Below are positions 6,132 through 12,489 of a stretch of 12,489 bases of DNA, piece after piece. Under the pieces are notes generated by a model. That model was not told the origin of the DNA. It worked only from the letters and a program-made list of their open reading frames with translations, and ran no database searches. The position numbers were made by a program, and so were the translations under genes. The stretch is taken from positions 1 to 12,489 of the forward strand of contig JAJYBX010000020.1 of the NCBI GenBank assembly GCA_021778785.1, read 5' to 3'. How positions within the stretch are numbered: position 1 is the first letter of the stretch; every line of letters begins with the position of its first letter. Source of the DNA: Acidobacteriota bacterium (GTDB taxonomy: Bacteria; Acidobacteriota; Holophagae; Holophagales; Holophagaceae).

Positions 6132-7640
6132 TTGCCGAACCCCGACGGGCCGAACCTCAAGGGCTTCCTGCGCGAGATCCACCGTCTCGACGCGGAGGGC
6201 CGCCTGCGGAAGGCGGAAGGCCGCATCGCCGAACTGGAGCGCCGGCTGTCGGACCTCACCCTGCTGGACCCGCTCACGGAGCTGCCCAACCACCGCCGCT
6301 TCTCGGACCGCCTGACCCAGGCCCTGCTCCAGGCCCATCGCCACCGGGGTTCCGTGGGCGTCCTCCACCTGGACCTGGACCGCTTCAAGCGCGTCAATGA
6401 GCTGCTGGGCCACGGCGGCGGGGACGAGGTGCTGCGCCAGGTGGCCCGGCGGCTCCAGGGCGCCCTCCGCCAGGAGGACACCCTCGCCTGCATGGGCGGC
6501 GACCGCTTCATGGTCCTGCTGCCGGAACTGAAGGATGCCCTGGGCGCGACCCGGGCCGCCCAGAAGCTGCTGGAGGCCCTCCAGGCGCCCGTGCTCGCCG
6601 GGTCCCGCGAGGTGAGCCTCAGCGCCAGCATCGGCGTCTGCGCCTTCCCCCAGGACGGCCTGGATGCCGAAACCCTGCAGGTCCATGCCGAATCCGCCAT
6701 GTACCGCGCCAAGGAGCGGGGGGGCGACCGCATCGAGTGCTTCACGGCCACGCTCAGCCAGAATTCCATGGAGCGCCAGGAGCTGGAGCAGTGCCTGCGG
6801 GATGCCCTGCGCAACGGCGAACTGCAGATGTACTACCAGCCCCAGTTCTTCATGGACGGGCGGCTGGCCGGCGCCGAGGCCCTGCTGCGCTGGAACCATC
6901 CCCTGCTGGGACCCGTGCCCCCCATGAAGTTCATCCCCCTGGCCGAGGAGAACCGCCTCATCCTCCCCATCGGCGAGTGGGCCCTGCGGGAATCCTGCCG
7001 CCAGATGGCCCTCTGGCAGGCCACCACGCCCGATCCCCTCATCCTCGCCGTGAACGTCTCCGCCCTGCAGTTCGCCCACGGGGACTGGGATGCCTGCGTG
7101 GTGAGGGCCCTCGCGGATTCGGGCCTGGCGGCCGAGCGGCTGGAACTGGAGCTCACGGAGAGCCTGGTCATGCGCCAGGGCCATGAGGACGTGCAGCCCC
7201 TGCGCCGCCTCCGGGAGATCGGCACCCGCATCGCCATCGACGACTTCGGCACGGGCTACAGCTCCCTGGGCTACCTCCAGCGCCTGCCCATCACCACCCT
7301 GAAGCTCGACCAGTCCTTCATCGCCGCCCTCCAGTCGGAGGAGCCGGAGATGTCCTCGGAGCACATCGTCCGGGCGGTCATCCAGCTGGCCCACAGCCTG
7401 AAGCTCACCGTGGTCGCCGAAGGCGTGGAGACCGAGGGCCAGCGCGACATGCTGGAGCTCCTGGGCTGCGACTGCCTGCAGGGCTTCCTCCTGGGCCGCC
7501 CCCTCCCCGCGGATGGCTTCGAGGCCATGCTGGAATCCGTGGCGGTCCGGCGCTTCCTCGGCACCCACCGGAACCCGGAGGCGGAGGTGACGATCCCCCT
7601 GCCGCCGGTGCCCGCCGCGCCCAGGCCCCGCCGGAAGTAG
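6132..7640 (+). CDS. GGDEF-EAL protein: degenerate cyclase domain, intact-looking c-di-GMP phosphodiesterase
   Basis: A 502-residue soluble signalling protein. A short coiled-coil-like N-terminus (about 10-45) leads to a GGDEF domain (about 45-210) and an EAL domain (about 225-480). The GGDEF domain keeps DLDRFKRVNELLGH and the SIGVCAFP segment, but its signature reads GGDRF (122-126), with Arg in place of the catalytic-loop Glu, so cyclase activity is unlikely. In the EAL domain the catalytic residues are all visible: E249 in EALLRW, N308 in NVS, E343 in ELTES, D370/D371 in DDFGTGYSS, K391 in LKLDQSF and E430/E433 in AEGVE. It should therefore hydrolyse c-di-GMP, with the GGDEF half possibly acting as a GTP sensor. 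The start is a TTG with GGAG five bases upstream. No sensory or membrane domain is present. The stop abuts that of the convergent transporter gene. Confidence 0.95.
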   Translation: MPNPDGPNLKGFLREIHRLDAEGRLRKAEGRIAELERRLSDLTLLDPLTELPNHRRFSDRLTQALLQAHRHRGSVGVLHLDLDRFKRVNELLGHGGGDEVLRQVARRLQGALRQEDTLACMGGDRFMVLLPELKDALGATRAAQKLLEALQAPVLAGSREVSLSASIGVCAFPQDGLDAETLQVHAESAMYRAKERGGDRIECFTATLSQNSMERQELEQCLRDALRNGELQMYYQPQFFMDGRLAGAEALLRWNHPLLGPVPPMKFIPLAEENRLILPIGEWALRESCRQMALWQATTPDPLILAVNVSALQFAHGDWDACVVRALADSGLAAERLELELTESLVMRQGHEDVQPLRRLREIGTRIAIDDFGTGYSSLGYLQRLPITTLKLDQSFIAALQSEEPEMSSEHIVRAVIQLAHSLKLTVVAEGVETEGQRDMLELLGCDCLQGFLLGRPLPADGFEAMLESVAVRRFLGTHRNPEAEVTIPLPPVPAAPRPRRK

Positions 7641-8567
7641 TCAGCGCTCGGCGAGGGGCTCCTCCGGGGTGCGCTCCGCCGAGAGCAGCACCACGGCGCC
7701 CAGGATGAGGGCCGCCCCGAGCCACTGCCAGGGCCGCAGCAGCTCCCCCAGGAAGAGCGCCCCGAAGAGGCAGGCCCCCAGGGGCTCCAGCGTGCTCACC
7801 ACCGAGGCCCGCGCCGGGCCGATGCGGGCCATGCCCGCCAGCAGCATGGGGATGGGCAGCAGCGTCCCCACCACGGCCAGGCCCAGGAGCGGCCTCCAGG
7901 CCTTCAGGGCCAGGGCGGGCTCCCAGCGGTGGGTGGCCAGGGCCAGCAGGAGGTACATGAGCCCCGCCGTGCCCATGATCCAGGCGCTGGCCACCAGGGC
8001 CGGCACGCCCTTCTGCAGCCGGGCGCCCAGCAGCATGTAGGCCGTGTAGCCGAAGGCCGTGGCCAGCCCCATGGCGAGGCCCAGGGCATCGGTGCCCCGC
8101 CCCGGCGAGCCCACGGCCAGGGCCGTCCCCAGGAGGGAGGCCACCAGGGCCACGCGGTCGCGGCCCTCCAGGCGGTGGCGCCCCGCCAGCCACTCCCACA
8201 GGGCGACCAGCACCGGGTAGAGGTAGAGCAGCAGGGCCGTGAGGGCCACGGGGATGCGCCGGGAACTGGCGAAGTAGAGGCCGCTCTCCACCACGTAGAG
8301 GAGGCCCATCCCCGCGAACCCCGCCACCTGCCCGCCCCGCAGGCGGGGCCGCGGCCCCCGCAGCGCCAGCCAGGCCCAGAGGACGCCCCCGGCCACCAGG
8401 AAGCGCACCGCCAGGAAGGTGGGCACGCCCAGGCCCAGGGCCGCCGCCTGCCGGTTGAAGATGGGCAGCATCCCGAAGCAGAGGCCGGAGGCCGCCACCA
8501 GCAGCAGGCCCACGCCCCGGCCCCGGACCGGGGAGGGGGGGACCGGGAGTGCGGCGCCATCCGTCAT
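7641..8567 (-). CDS. EamA/DMT-superfamily transporter
   Basis: Inner-membrane protein of 308 residues with about ten hydrophobic helices arranged as two EamA repeats, each near 140 residues. The first repeat begins GVGLLLVAASGLCFGMLPIFNRQAA, and the second has TAFGYTAYMLLGARLQKG. The second repeat carries the family's typical late segment (SVVSTLEPLGACLFGALFLGE), a hallmark of drug/metabolite exporters of the DMT group. The substrate cannot be told from sequence. ATG 8567 gives the usual family length; in-frame ATGs at 8633 and 8651 would add a basic, non-hydrophobic extension without a ribosome-binding site, though the chosen start also lacks a clear one. It is divergent from the pnt operon (142-bp gap). 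Confidence 0.88.
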   Translation of the reverse strand: MTDGAALPVPPSPVRGRGVGLLLVAASGLCFGMLPIFNRQAAALGLGVPTFLAVRFLVAGGVLWAWLALRGPRPRLRGGQVAGFAGMGLLYVVESGLYFASSRRIPVALTALLLYLYPVLVALWEWLAGRHRLEGRDRVALVASLLGTALAVGSPGRGTDALGLAMGLATAFGYTAYMLLGARLQKGVPALVASAWIMGTAGLMYLLLALATHRWEPALALKAWRPLLGLAVVGTLLPIPMLLAGMARIGPARASVVSTLEPLGACLFGALFLGELLRPWQWLGAALILGAVVLLSAERTPEEPLAER

Positions 8568-8672
8568 CCACGAAGGGTAGCGCGGGACCCCCCGGGCCGG
8601 TGTATCGTGTCGGCACAGCTGCAGACCCGCCATGGAAGGTTGGAAGCCCATCCATCAGTGACGCGCCCTGGA

Positions 8673-8687
8673 TCCGGCCCGGCCGGA
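8673..8687. repeat. 15-bp palindrome upstream of pntAA
   Basis: TCCGGCC, one central C and GGCCGGA form a perfect inverted repeat 22 nt before the pntAA start. It could be an operator or a transcript hairpin; in this GC-rich DNA it may also be chance. Confidence 0.35.
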
Positions 8688-8709
8688 GCCCGGAGATCGT
8701 GAGGGAACC

Positions 8710-9861
8710 ATGAAGATCGCTGTTCCGAAGGAGACGAGGGCGGGCGAGCGGCGCGTCGCCCTGGACCCCGACGCCTGCCGGAAGCTCGTGCAGGCCGGCG
8801 CGGAGGTGGCCCTCGAGACCGGCGCCGGCCTTGCGGCGGGGTTTCCCGACGCGGCCTACGAGGCGGCCGGCGCCCGGATCGTCGCGGAGGCCACGGCGCT
8901 GCTCGGGGAGGCCGACTTCGTGTTGAAGGTCCAATCCCCCCAGGCGCGGCCCGACGGGACCCACGAGGCCGACCTGCTGAAGCCCGGGGCGATCCTCCTC
9001 GCCTCCCTCTTCCCCACCCGGCACCTCGACGCCGTGCAGCGCCTGGCGGCTCGGGGCGTCACGGCCTTCTCCACGGACTGCATCCCCCGCACCACCCGGG
9101 CCCAGGCCATGGACACCCTCTCCAGCCAGGCGAACATCACCGGCTACAAGGGCGTGCTGCTGGCCGCCACGGAATTCCCCGCCTACTTCCCCATGTTCAT
9201 GACGGCGGCCGGCACCACCCTGCCCGCCAAGGTCTTCGTCATCGGCGCGGGCGTGGCCGGCCTCCAGGCCATCGCCACCGCCAAGCGCCTCGGCGCGGCC
9301 GTCTCGGCCACGGACGTGCGGCCCGAGGTGAAGGAGCAGATCGAATCCGTGGGCGGGAAGTACGTGGGCATCGAGCTGGCCCAGAGCGCCCAGGCCGGCG
9401 GCGGCTACGCCGCGGAGCTCTCGGCGGAGGACAAGGCCCGCCAGGCGCGGATGCTGGCCGAGCACTGCGCCCAGGTGGACGTGGTCATCACCACGGCCCT
9501 CATCGGCGGCGTGGTGGCCCCGAAGCTGCTGGACGAGGCCACCGTGCGGGCCATGAAGCCCGGCTCCGTGATCGTGGACCTGGGGGCCGACGGCGGCGGG
9601 AACTGCGTCCTATCCAGGCCCGGCGAACGGGTTGAGGTCGATGGCGTCACGATCCTGGCGCCCACGAACCTGCCCGCCACTGTGCCCCGCGCGGCCAGCA
9701 CGCTCTTCTCGAAGAACCTGCTGAATTTCGTCATGGCCTTCTGGGACAAGGACGGGAAGGCGTTCCGGCTCGACTGGGACGACGACCTCCAGAAGGGCTG
9801 CGCGATCACCCACGAGGGGAAGGTCCTCCACGGACCCACCCTCAAGGCCCTCCAGGCCTGA
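8710..9861 (+). CDS. pntAA: NAD(P) transhydrogenase subunit alpha part 1 (domain I)
   Basis: NAD(H)-binding peripheral subunit of the proton-translocating transhydrogenase, which drives NADPH formation from NADH using the proton gradient. At 383 residues it matches the separate alpha-1 subunit of three-subunit enzymes such as that of Rhodospirillum rubrum. Visible motifs are the N-terminal MKIAVPKETRAGERRVAL, the RAQAMDTLSSQANITGYKGV segment, the Rossmann fingerprint GAGVAG (179-184) followed by SATDVRP, and KPGSVIVDLGADGGGNC. GAGG lies just upstream of the ATG. It is the first gene of a three-gene operon; pntAB starts 16 nt after its stop. Confidence 0.97.
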   Translation: MKIAVPKETRAGERRVALDPDACRKLVQAGAEVALETGAGLAAGFPDAAYEAAGARIVAEATALLGEADFVLKVQSPQARPDGTHEADLLKPGAILLASLFPTRHLDAVQRLAARGVTAFSTDCIPRTTRAQAMDTLSSQANITGYKGVLLAATEFPAYFPMFMTAAGTTLPAKVFVIGAGVAGLQAIATAKRLGAAVSATDVRPEVKEQIESVGGKYVGIELAQSAQAGGGYAAELSAEDKARQARMLAEHCAQVDVVITTALIGGVVAPKLLDEATVRAMKPGSVIVDLGADGGGNCVLSRPGERVEVDGVTILAPTNLPATVPRAASTLFSKNLLNFVMAFWDKDGKAFRLDWDDDLQKGCAITHEGKVLHGPTLKALQA

Positions 9862-9877
9862 GCGGAAGGAGGACGAC

Positions 9878-10246
9878 GTGCGCGAAGGTACACCGACCAC
9901 CGCGGTCCAGGGACCGCCCCATCCCGCGGGCGGAGGGCACGGGCAGCTCGATCTCATGGGCGCCCTGTTCGTCTTCATGCTGGCGACCTTCATCGGGATC
10001 ATGGTCATCCAGCGGGTGTCGCGCCTGCTGCATACGCCGCTCATGAGCCTCACCAACGCCATCTCGGCCATCGCCGTGGTGGGCGCCATCATCGTGTCCG
10101 CCGGGAAGGAGGCCCCGACCTTCATCACGGTCCTGGGCCTCGTGGCCATCGTCTGCTCCACCACGAACATCGTCAGCGGCTTCTTCATCACCGACCGGAT
10201 GCTGAAGATGTTCAAGAAGCGCGAGAGCGGGGGGGCCGCGAAATGA
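9878..10246 (+). CDS. pntAB: NAD(P) transhydrogenase subunit alpha part 2 (membrane domain)
   Basis: Small membrane subunit, 122 residues, forming part of the proton channel (domain II) with PntB. A polar, Gly/Pro-rich N-terminus is followed by three helices at about 27-45, 58-75 and 82-103; the segment TPLMSLTNAISAI (53-65) is the family signature. The GTG start is set by AAGGAGG five bases upstream; an internal ATG at codon 27 would cut into the first helix. Its stop overlaps the ATG of a 25-codon frame (ATGA) that leads into pntB. Confidence 0.95.
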   Translation: MREGTPTTAVQGPPHPAGGGHGQLDLMGALFVFMLATFIGIMVIQRVSRLLHTPLMSLTNAISAIAVVGAIIVSAGKEAPTFITVLGLVAIVCSTTNIVSGFFITDRMLKMFKKRESGGAAK

Positions 10247-10320
10247 GCGCGCAGCAGAAGCGGAGCGCCACTTTGCCGAAGGCGAAGCCCGCAGGGTGCG
10301 GCACAGGAGGTGCCGCATGA
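10243..10320 (+). CDS. Possible 25-codon coupling frame between pntAB and pntB
   Basis: The 70-nt gap between pntAB and pntB is bridged by a frame that begins at an ATGA overlapping the pntAB stop and ends at an ATGA overlapping the pntB start. The peptide would be a basic, Ala/Gly-rich 25-mer with no recognisable domain. It may only serve to carry ribosomes from pntAB to pntB, or the frame may be fortuitous. No ribosome-binding site of its own is evident apart from the coupling. Confidence 0.3.
   Translation: MSAQQKRSATLPKAKPAGCGTGGAA
10305..10310 (+). promoter_or_regulatory. Ribosome-binding site that decides the pntB start
   Basis: AGGAGG lies six bases before ATG 10317. An in-frame ATG at 10296 would add only seven basic residues and has no comparable site. 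Confidence 0.75.
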
Positions 10321-11738
10321 GCGCGGAGACCCTCGTCCAGCTCCTGTACCTGGTCTCCACGGCCCTCTTCATCCTGTCGCTGCGCTGGATGAGCGACCCC
10401 GAGACGGCCCGCAAGGGCGTCTTCTCGGGCGTCGGGGCCATGCTGCTGGCCGTGGCGGGCACCCTGGCCGGCGTGGCCGCCACGGGCGGCACCCACTACT
10501 GGTGGATCCTGGGGGCCTTCGTACTGGGCTCCGCCATCGGCTACCCCCTGGCCCTGGTCCCCCTCACCGCCGTTCCCCAGCGGACCGCCCTCTCCCACGC
10601 CTTCGGCGGCCTGGCCGCAGGCCTCGTGGGCACCGCGAAGTACTTCCTCTACTACGGGCAGCGCAATGCCGAGGCCCTGGCCCCCTTCATCGTCGTGGCC
10701 CTCGTGGCCGAGATCCTCCTGGGCTTCCTCACCTTCACGGGCTCGCTGCTCGCCGCCGGGAAGCTGCAGGAGGTGGCCTGGATCCCCCAGCGGCCGGTGA
10801 CCTACCCCTTCCAGAACCTGGTCAACCTCCTCCTGTTCGCGGTCGCCCTGGGCCTGGGCGTGGCCCTGGTCCTGAATCCCCTCGCAGTCTGGGGACCCCT
10901 GGCCTTCGGGCTCATCGTGCTGCTCTCCCTGGCCTTCGGCGTGCTGCTCATCATCCCCATCGGCGGGGCGGACATGCCCACCGTCATCTCCATCCTGAAT
11001 TCCTACGCGGGCCTCTCGGCCGTGGCCATGGGCTTCGTGCTGAACAACAAGCTGCTCATCACCGCCGGGGCCCTGGACGGCAGCTCGGGCCTCATCCTCT
11101 CGATCATCATGTGCAAGGCCATGAACCGGTCCTTCACCAACGTGCTGTTCGGCGCCTTCGGCCAGGCCCAGCAGAAGGCCGAGGGCGGGGAGGAGAAGGT
11201 CTACAAGGCCGACACCGTGGAGAGCGCCGCCCAGGTCATGGAGCAGGCCAGCCTCGTGGTCATCGTCCCCGGTTACGGCATGGCCGTGGCCCAGGCCCAG
11301 CACAAGGTCCGCGAGCTCTACGACCTGCTGAAGAAGCGGGGGGTCACGGTGAAATTCGCCATCCATCCCGTGGCGGGCCGCATGCCGGGCCACATGAACG
11401 TCCTGCTGGCCGAGGCGGAGATCCCCTACGACGACCTGGTGGAGATGGACGAGATCAACGGCGACATGCCCCAGGCCGACGTGGCCCTCATCATCGGCGC
11501 CAATGATGTCGTGAACCCCGCGGCCCGCACGGACAAGACCAGCCCCATCTACGGCATGCCCATCATCGACGCCGACCGGGCCCGCACCGTCTATGCCATC
11601 AAGCGCTCCAAGAATCCGGGCTTCGCCGGCATCGACAACGAGCTGTACTTCCTGGACAAGACCTTCATGCTCTTCGGCGACGCCAAGGCCGTGGTGGGCG
11701 AGCTGGCCCGGAAGCTCGCCGGCGAAGGCGGCCACTGA
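10317..11738 (+). CDS. pntB: NAD(P) transhydrogenase subunit beta
   Basis: Integral membrane subunit of 473 residues that supplies the rest of the proton channel (domain II) and the NADP(H)-binding domain III. The first 270 residues or so contain about eight to nine helices, with the conserved IIPIGGADMPTVISILNSY and AGLSAVAMGF segments. Domain III (about 290-473) shows the NADP fingerprint PGYGMAVAQAQH (G319-H328), HPVAGRMPGHMNVLLAEA, GANDVVNPAA (394-403, D397) and the C-terminal RSKNPGFAGIDNELYF. All key residues appear intact, so a working PntAA-PntAB-PntB complex is expected. It is the last gene of the operon; a palindromic element follows 37 nt after its stop. Confidence 0.97.
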   Translation: MSAETLVQLLYLVSTALFILSLRWMSDPETARKGVFSGVGAMLLAVAGTLAGVAATGGTHYWWILGAFVLGSAIGYPLALVPLTAVPQRTALSHAFGGLAAGLVGTAKYFLYYGQRNAEALAPFIVVALVAEILLGFLTFTGSLLAAGKLQEVAWIPQRPVTYPFQNLVNLLLFAVALGLGVALVLNPLAVWGPLAFGLIVLLSLAFGVLLIIPIGGADMPTVISILNSYAGLSAVAMGFVLNNKLLITAGALDGSSGLILSIIMCKAMNRSFTNVLFGAFGQAQQKAEGGEEKVYKADTVESAAQVMEQASLVVIVPGYGMAVAQAQHKVRELYDLLKKRGVTVKFAIHPVAGRMPGHMNVLLAEAEIPYDDLVEMDEINGDMPQADVALIIGANDVVNPAARTDKTSPIYGMPIIDADRARTVYAIKRSKNPGFAGIDNELYFLDKTFMLFGDAKAVVGELARKLAGEGGH

Positions 11739-11775
11739 GCCGGTCCGTTAGGGCTGGACAGGCCTCGGGGAAAGC

Positions 11776-11883
11776 GCTGGTCGCGGAAGACACGGAAAAT
11801 GGCAGGAAGTCGCGGAAGAAGGCGGTCCTGGTCCTCGGATTCTTCCGTGTCTTCCGTGGCCTTTCGCGTCTTCCGCGACCAGC
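11776..11883. repeat. Intergenic palindromic repeat element, possible pnt terminator
   Basis: The outer arms GCTGGTCGCGGAAGAC (11776-11791) and GTCTTCCGCGACCAGC (11868-11883) are perfect 16-bp inverted repeats. An inner pairing is also possible: CGGAAGACACGGAA (11784-11797) with TTCCGTGTCTTCCG (11843-11856), 14 bp perfect. The unit C[GA]CGGAAGA occurs five times: twice forward (11782, 11811) and three times inverted (starting at 11841, 11850 and 11869). CCTTTT follows the right arm, so on the plus strand it could end pnt transcription. The build resembles dispersed intergenic repeats (REP-like), but only one copy is in this window. The rest of the 225-base gap between pntB and msrB shows no convincing promoter or gene. 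Confidence 0.7.
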
Positions 11884-11963
11884 CTTTTGATGGAGGCGAT
11901 GACAGGTGAGCTGTACCATCCGGTCCTCCGCCGGCATCCAAGTCCTCAAGGGGGACCTGTACC

Positions 11964-12489
11964 ATGAGCGTGGGCATGAAATGGGGGACCACCCTCCTCG
12001 TGGCGCTGGCGGGCATCGGGATCGTGCTGGCCGGCGTCCACGCCACCCGCTCCGGCGCGAACCCACCGACGAACGAGGCACCTTTGAACGACACCAGGAA
12101 ACCCGGCCAGGACGCCCTCAGGCAGCGGCTCACGCCCGAGCAGTACCGCGTGACCCAGGAGGCCGGTACCGAGCCGCCCTTCCGCAACGAGTACTGGAAC
12201 GACCATCGCGAGGGCCTCTACGTGGATGTCGTCAGCGGCGAACCCCTGTTCTCCTCCAGGGACAAGTTCGACTCCGGCTGCGGCTGGCCCAGCTTCACCA
12301 GGCCCCTGGCGGCGGAGGAGGTCGTCGAGAAGCGGGACCTCTCCCACGGCATGGTCCGCACCGAGGTCCGCTCGAAGCAGGCGGATTCCCACCTGGGCCA
12401 CGTCTTCGACGACGGCCCCCGGGACCGGGGTGGGCTGCGCTACTGCATCAATTCCGCCTCGCTGCGCTTCGTGCCCGTGGACGCTCTGG
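11964..12489 (+). CDS. msrB: Membrane-anchored peptide-methionine (R)-S-oxide reductase MsrB (runs off right edge)
   Basis: Reduces methionine-R-sulfoxide in proteins. 175 residues are visible with no stop before the edge; the conserved domain is essentially complete (about 50-172). An N-terminal hydrophobic segment (about 7-27) followed by a polar linker suggests a signal anchor and a periplasmic enzyme. The catalytic Cys is C161 in [13 protein letters not shown] and the resolving Cys is C106 in SGCGWPSF, 55 residues apart as in the Neisseria MsrB domain. [10 protein letters not shown] (143-152) is intact. The two CxxC zinc-binding motifs of zinc-type MsrB are absent ([10 protein letters not shown] replaces one), so this is the zinc-less form. 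A G-rich Shine-Dalgarno (GGGGGA) precedes ATG 11964. Confidence 0.95.
   Translation, partial: MSVGMKWGTTLLVALAGIGIVLAGVHATRSGANPPTNEAPLNDTRKPGQDALRQRLTPEQYRVTQEAGTEPPFRNEYWNDHREGLYVDVVSGEPLFSSRDKFDSGCGWPSFTRPLAAEEVVEKRDLSHGMVRTEVRSKQADSHLGHVFDDGPRDRGGLRYCINSASLRFVPVDAL

Noticed and set aside
3821..6400. 859-codon plus-strand frame
   Set aside because: It crosses the M50-like and DUF885-like genes on the other strand as well as intergenic DNA, and its translation is low-complexity; it is a GC-bias shadow.
7405..9465. 686-codon minus-strand frame
   Set aside because: It runs through pntAA and the transporter in the wrong frame and gives a Gly/Ala/Pro-rich translation with no homology features.
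11744..11752. Single LytTR half-site match (TCCGTTAGG) after pntB
   Set aside because: No partner at 21-22 bp. The degenerate nine-base pattern is expected several times by chance in a window of this size.
11911..11963. Repeated CTGTACCAT words before msrB and a shared TACCATCCGG word near 1688
   Set aside because: Short words without consistent spacing or context; most likely chance.

Overview
The window is very GC-rich and densely packed. Its protein set (a LytS/LytTR two-component pair, GGDEF-EAL signalling, three-subunit transhydrogenase, anchored MsrB) together with the codon bias fits a member of the Acidobacteriota, class Holophagae (Geothrix-like). That assignment is an impression from the sequence style and was not tested by search. 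Because of the high GC content, several long open frames antisense to real genes had to be set aside.

Region 1 (1-3813) is the most interesting. On the minus strand, running off the left edge, is the N-terminal 537 residues of a LanB-type lantibiotic dehydratase (glutamylation domain). Divergent from it on the plus strand is a small gene (1811-1975) for a 54-residue peptide that looks like a RiPP precursor: an LSFRRESI leader motif, a Gly-Gly before the tail, and a 15-residue tail in which six of the last nine residues are Ser or Thr and none is Cys. It is followed, 13 nt later, by a LytS-type membrane histidine kinase and an overlapping LytTR response regulator. Between lanB and the precursor gene lies a symmetric element (1680-1736) made of LytTR-type half-sites at the 22-bp phase known for this regulator family. 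It sits about 70 nt from both start codons. I read this as a self-regulated, possibly quorum-sensing, dehydrated-peptide system in which the kinase/regulator pair would control both the precursor operon and the modifying enzyme.

Region 2 (3758-7640) holds a membrane HExxH metalloprotease-like protein (minus), a 57-residue basic protein (plus), a DUF885-like HExxPGH metallopeptidase (minus) and a GGDEF-EAL protein whose GGDEF signature has decayed to GGDRF while the EAL half looks intact (plus). The convergent pairs here overlap or abut with no terminator space.

Region 3 (7641-11738) holds an EamA/DMT-family transporter (minus) divergent from the pntAA-pntAB-pntB proton-translocating transhydrogenase operon (plus). 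A 25-codon frame sits between pntAB and pntB and touches both through ATGA overlaps.

Region 4 (11739-12489) holds an intergenic palindromic element built from five copies of a nine-base unit, then a membrane-anchored, zinc-less type MsrB methionine sulfoxide reductase that runs to the right edge.
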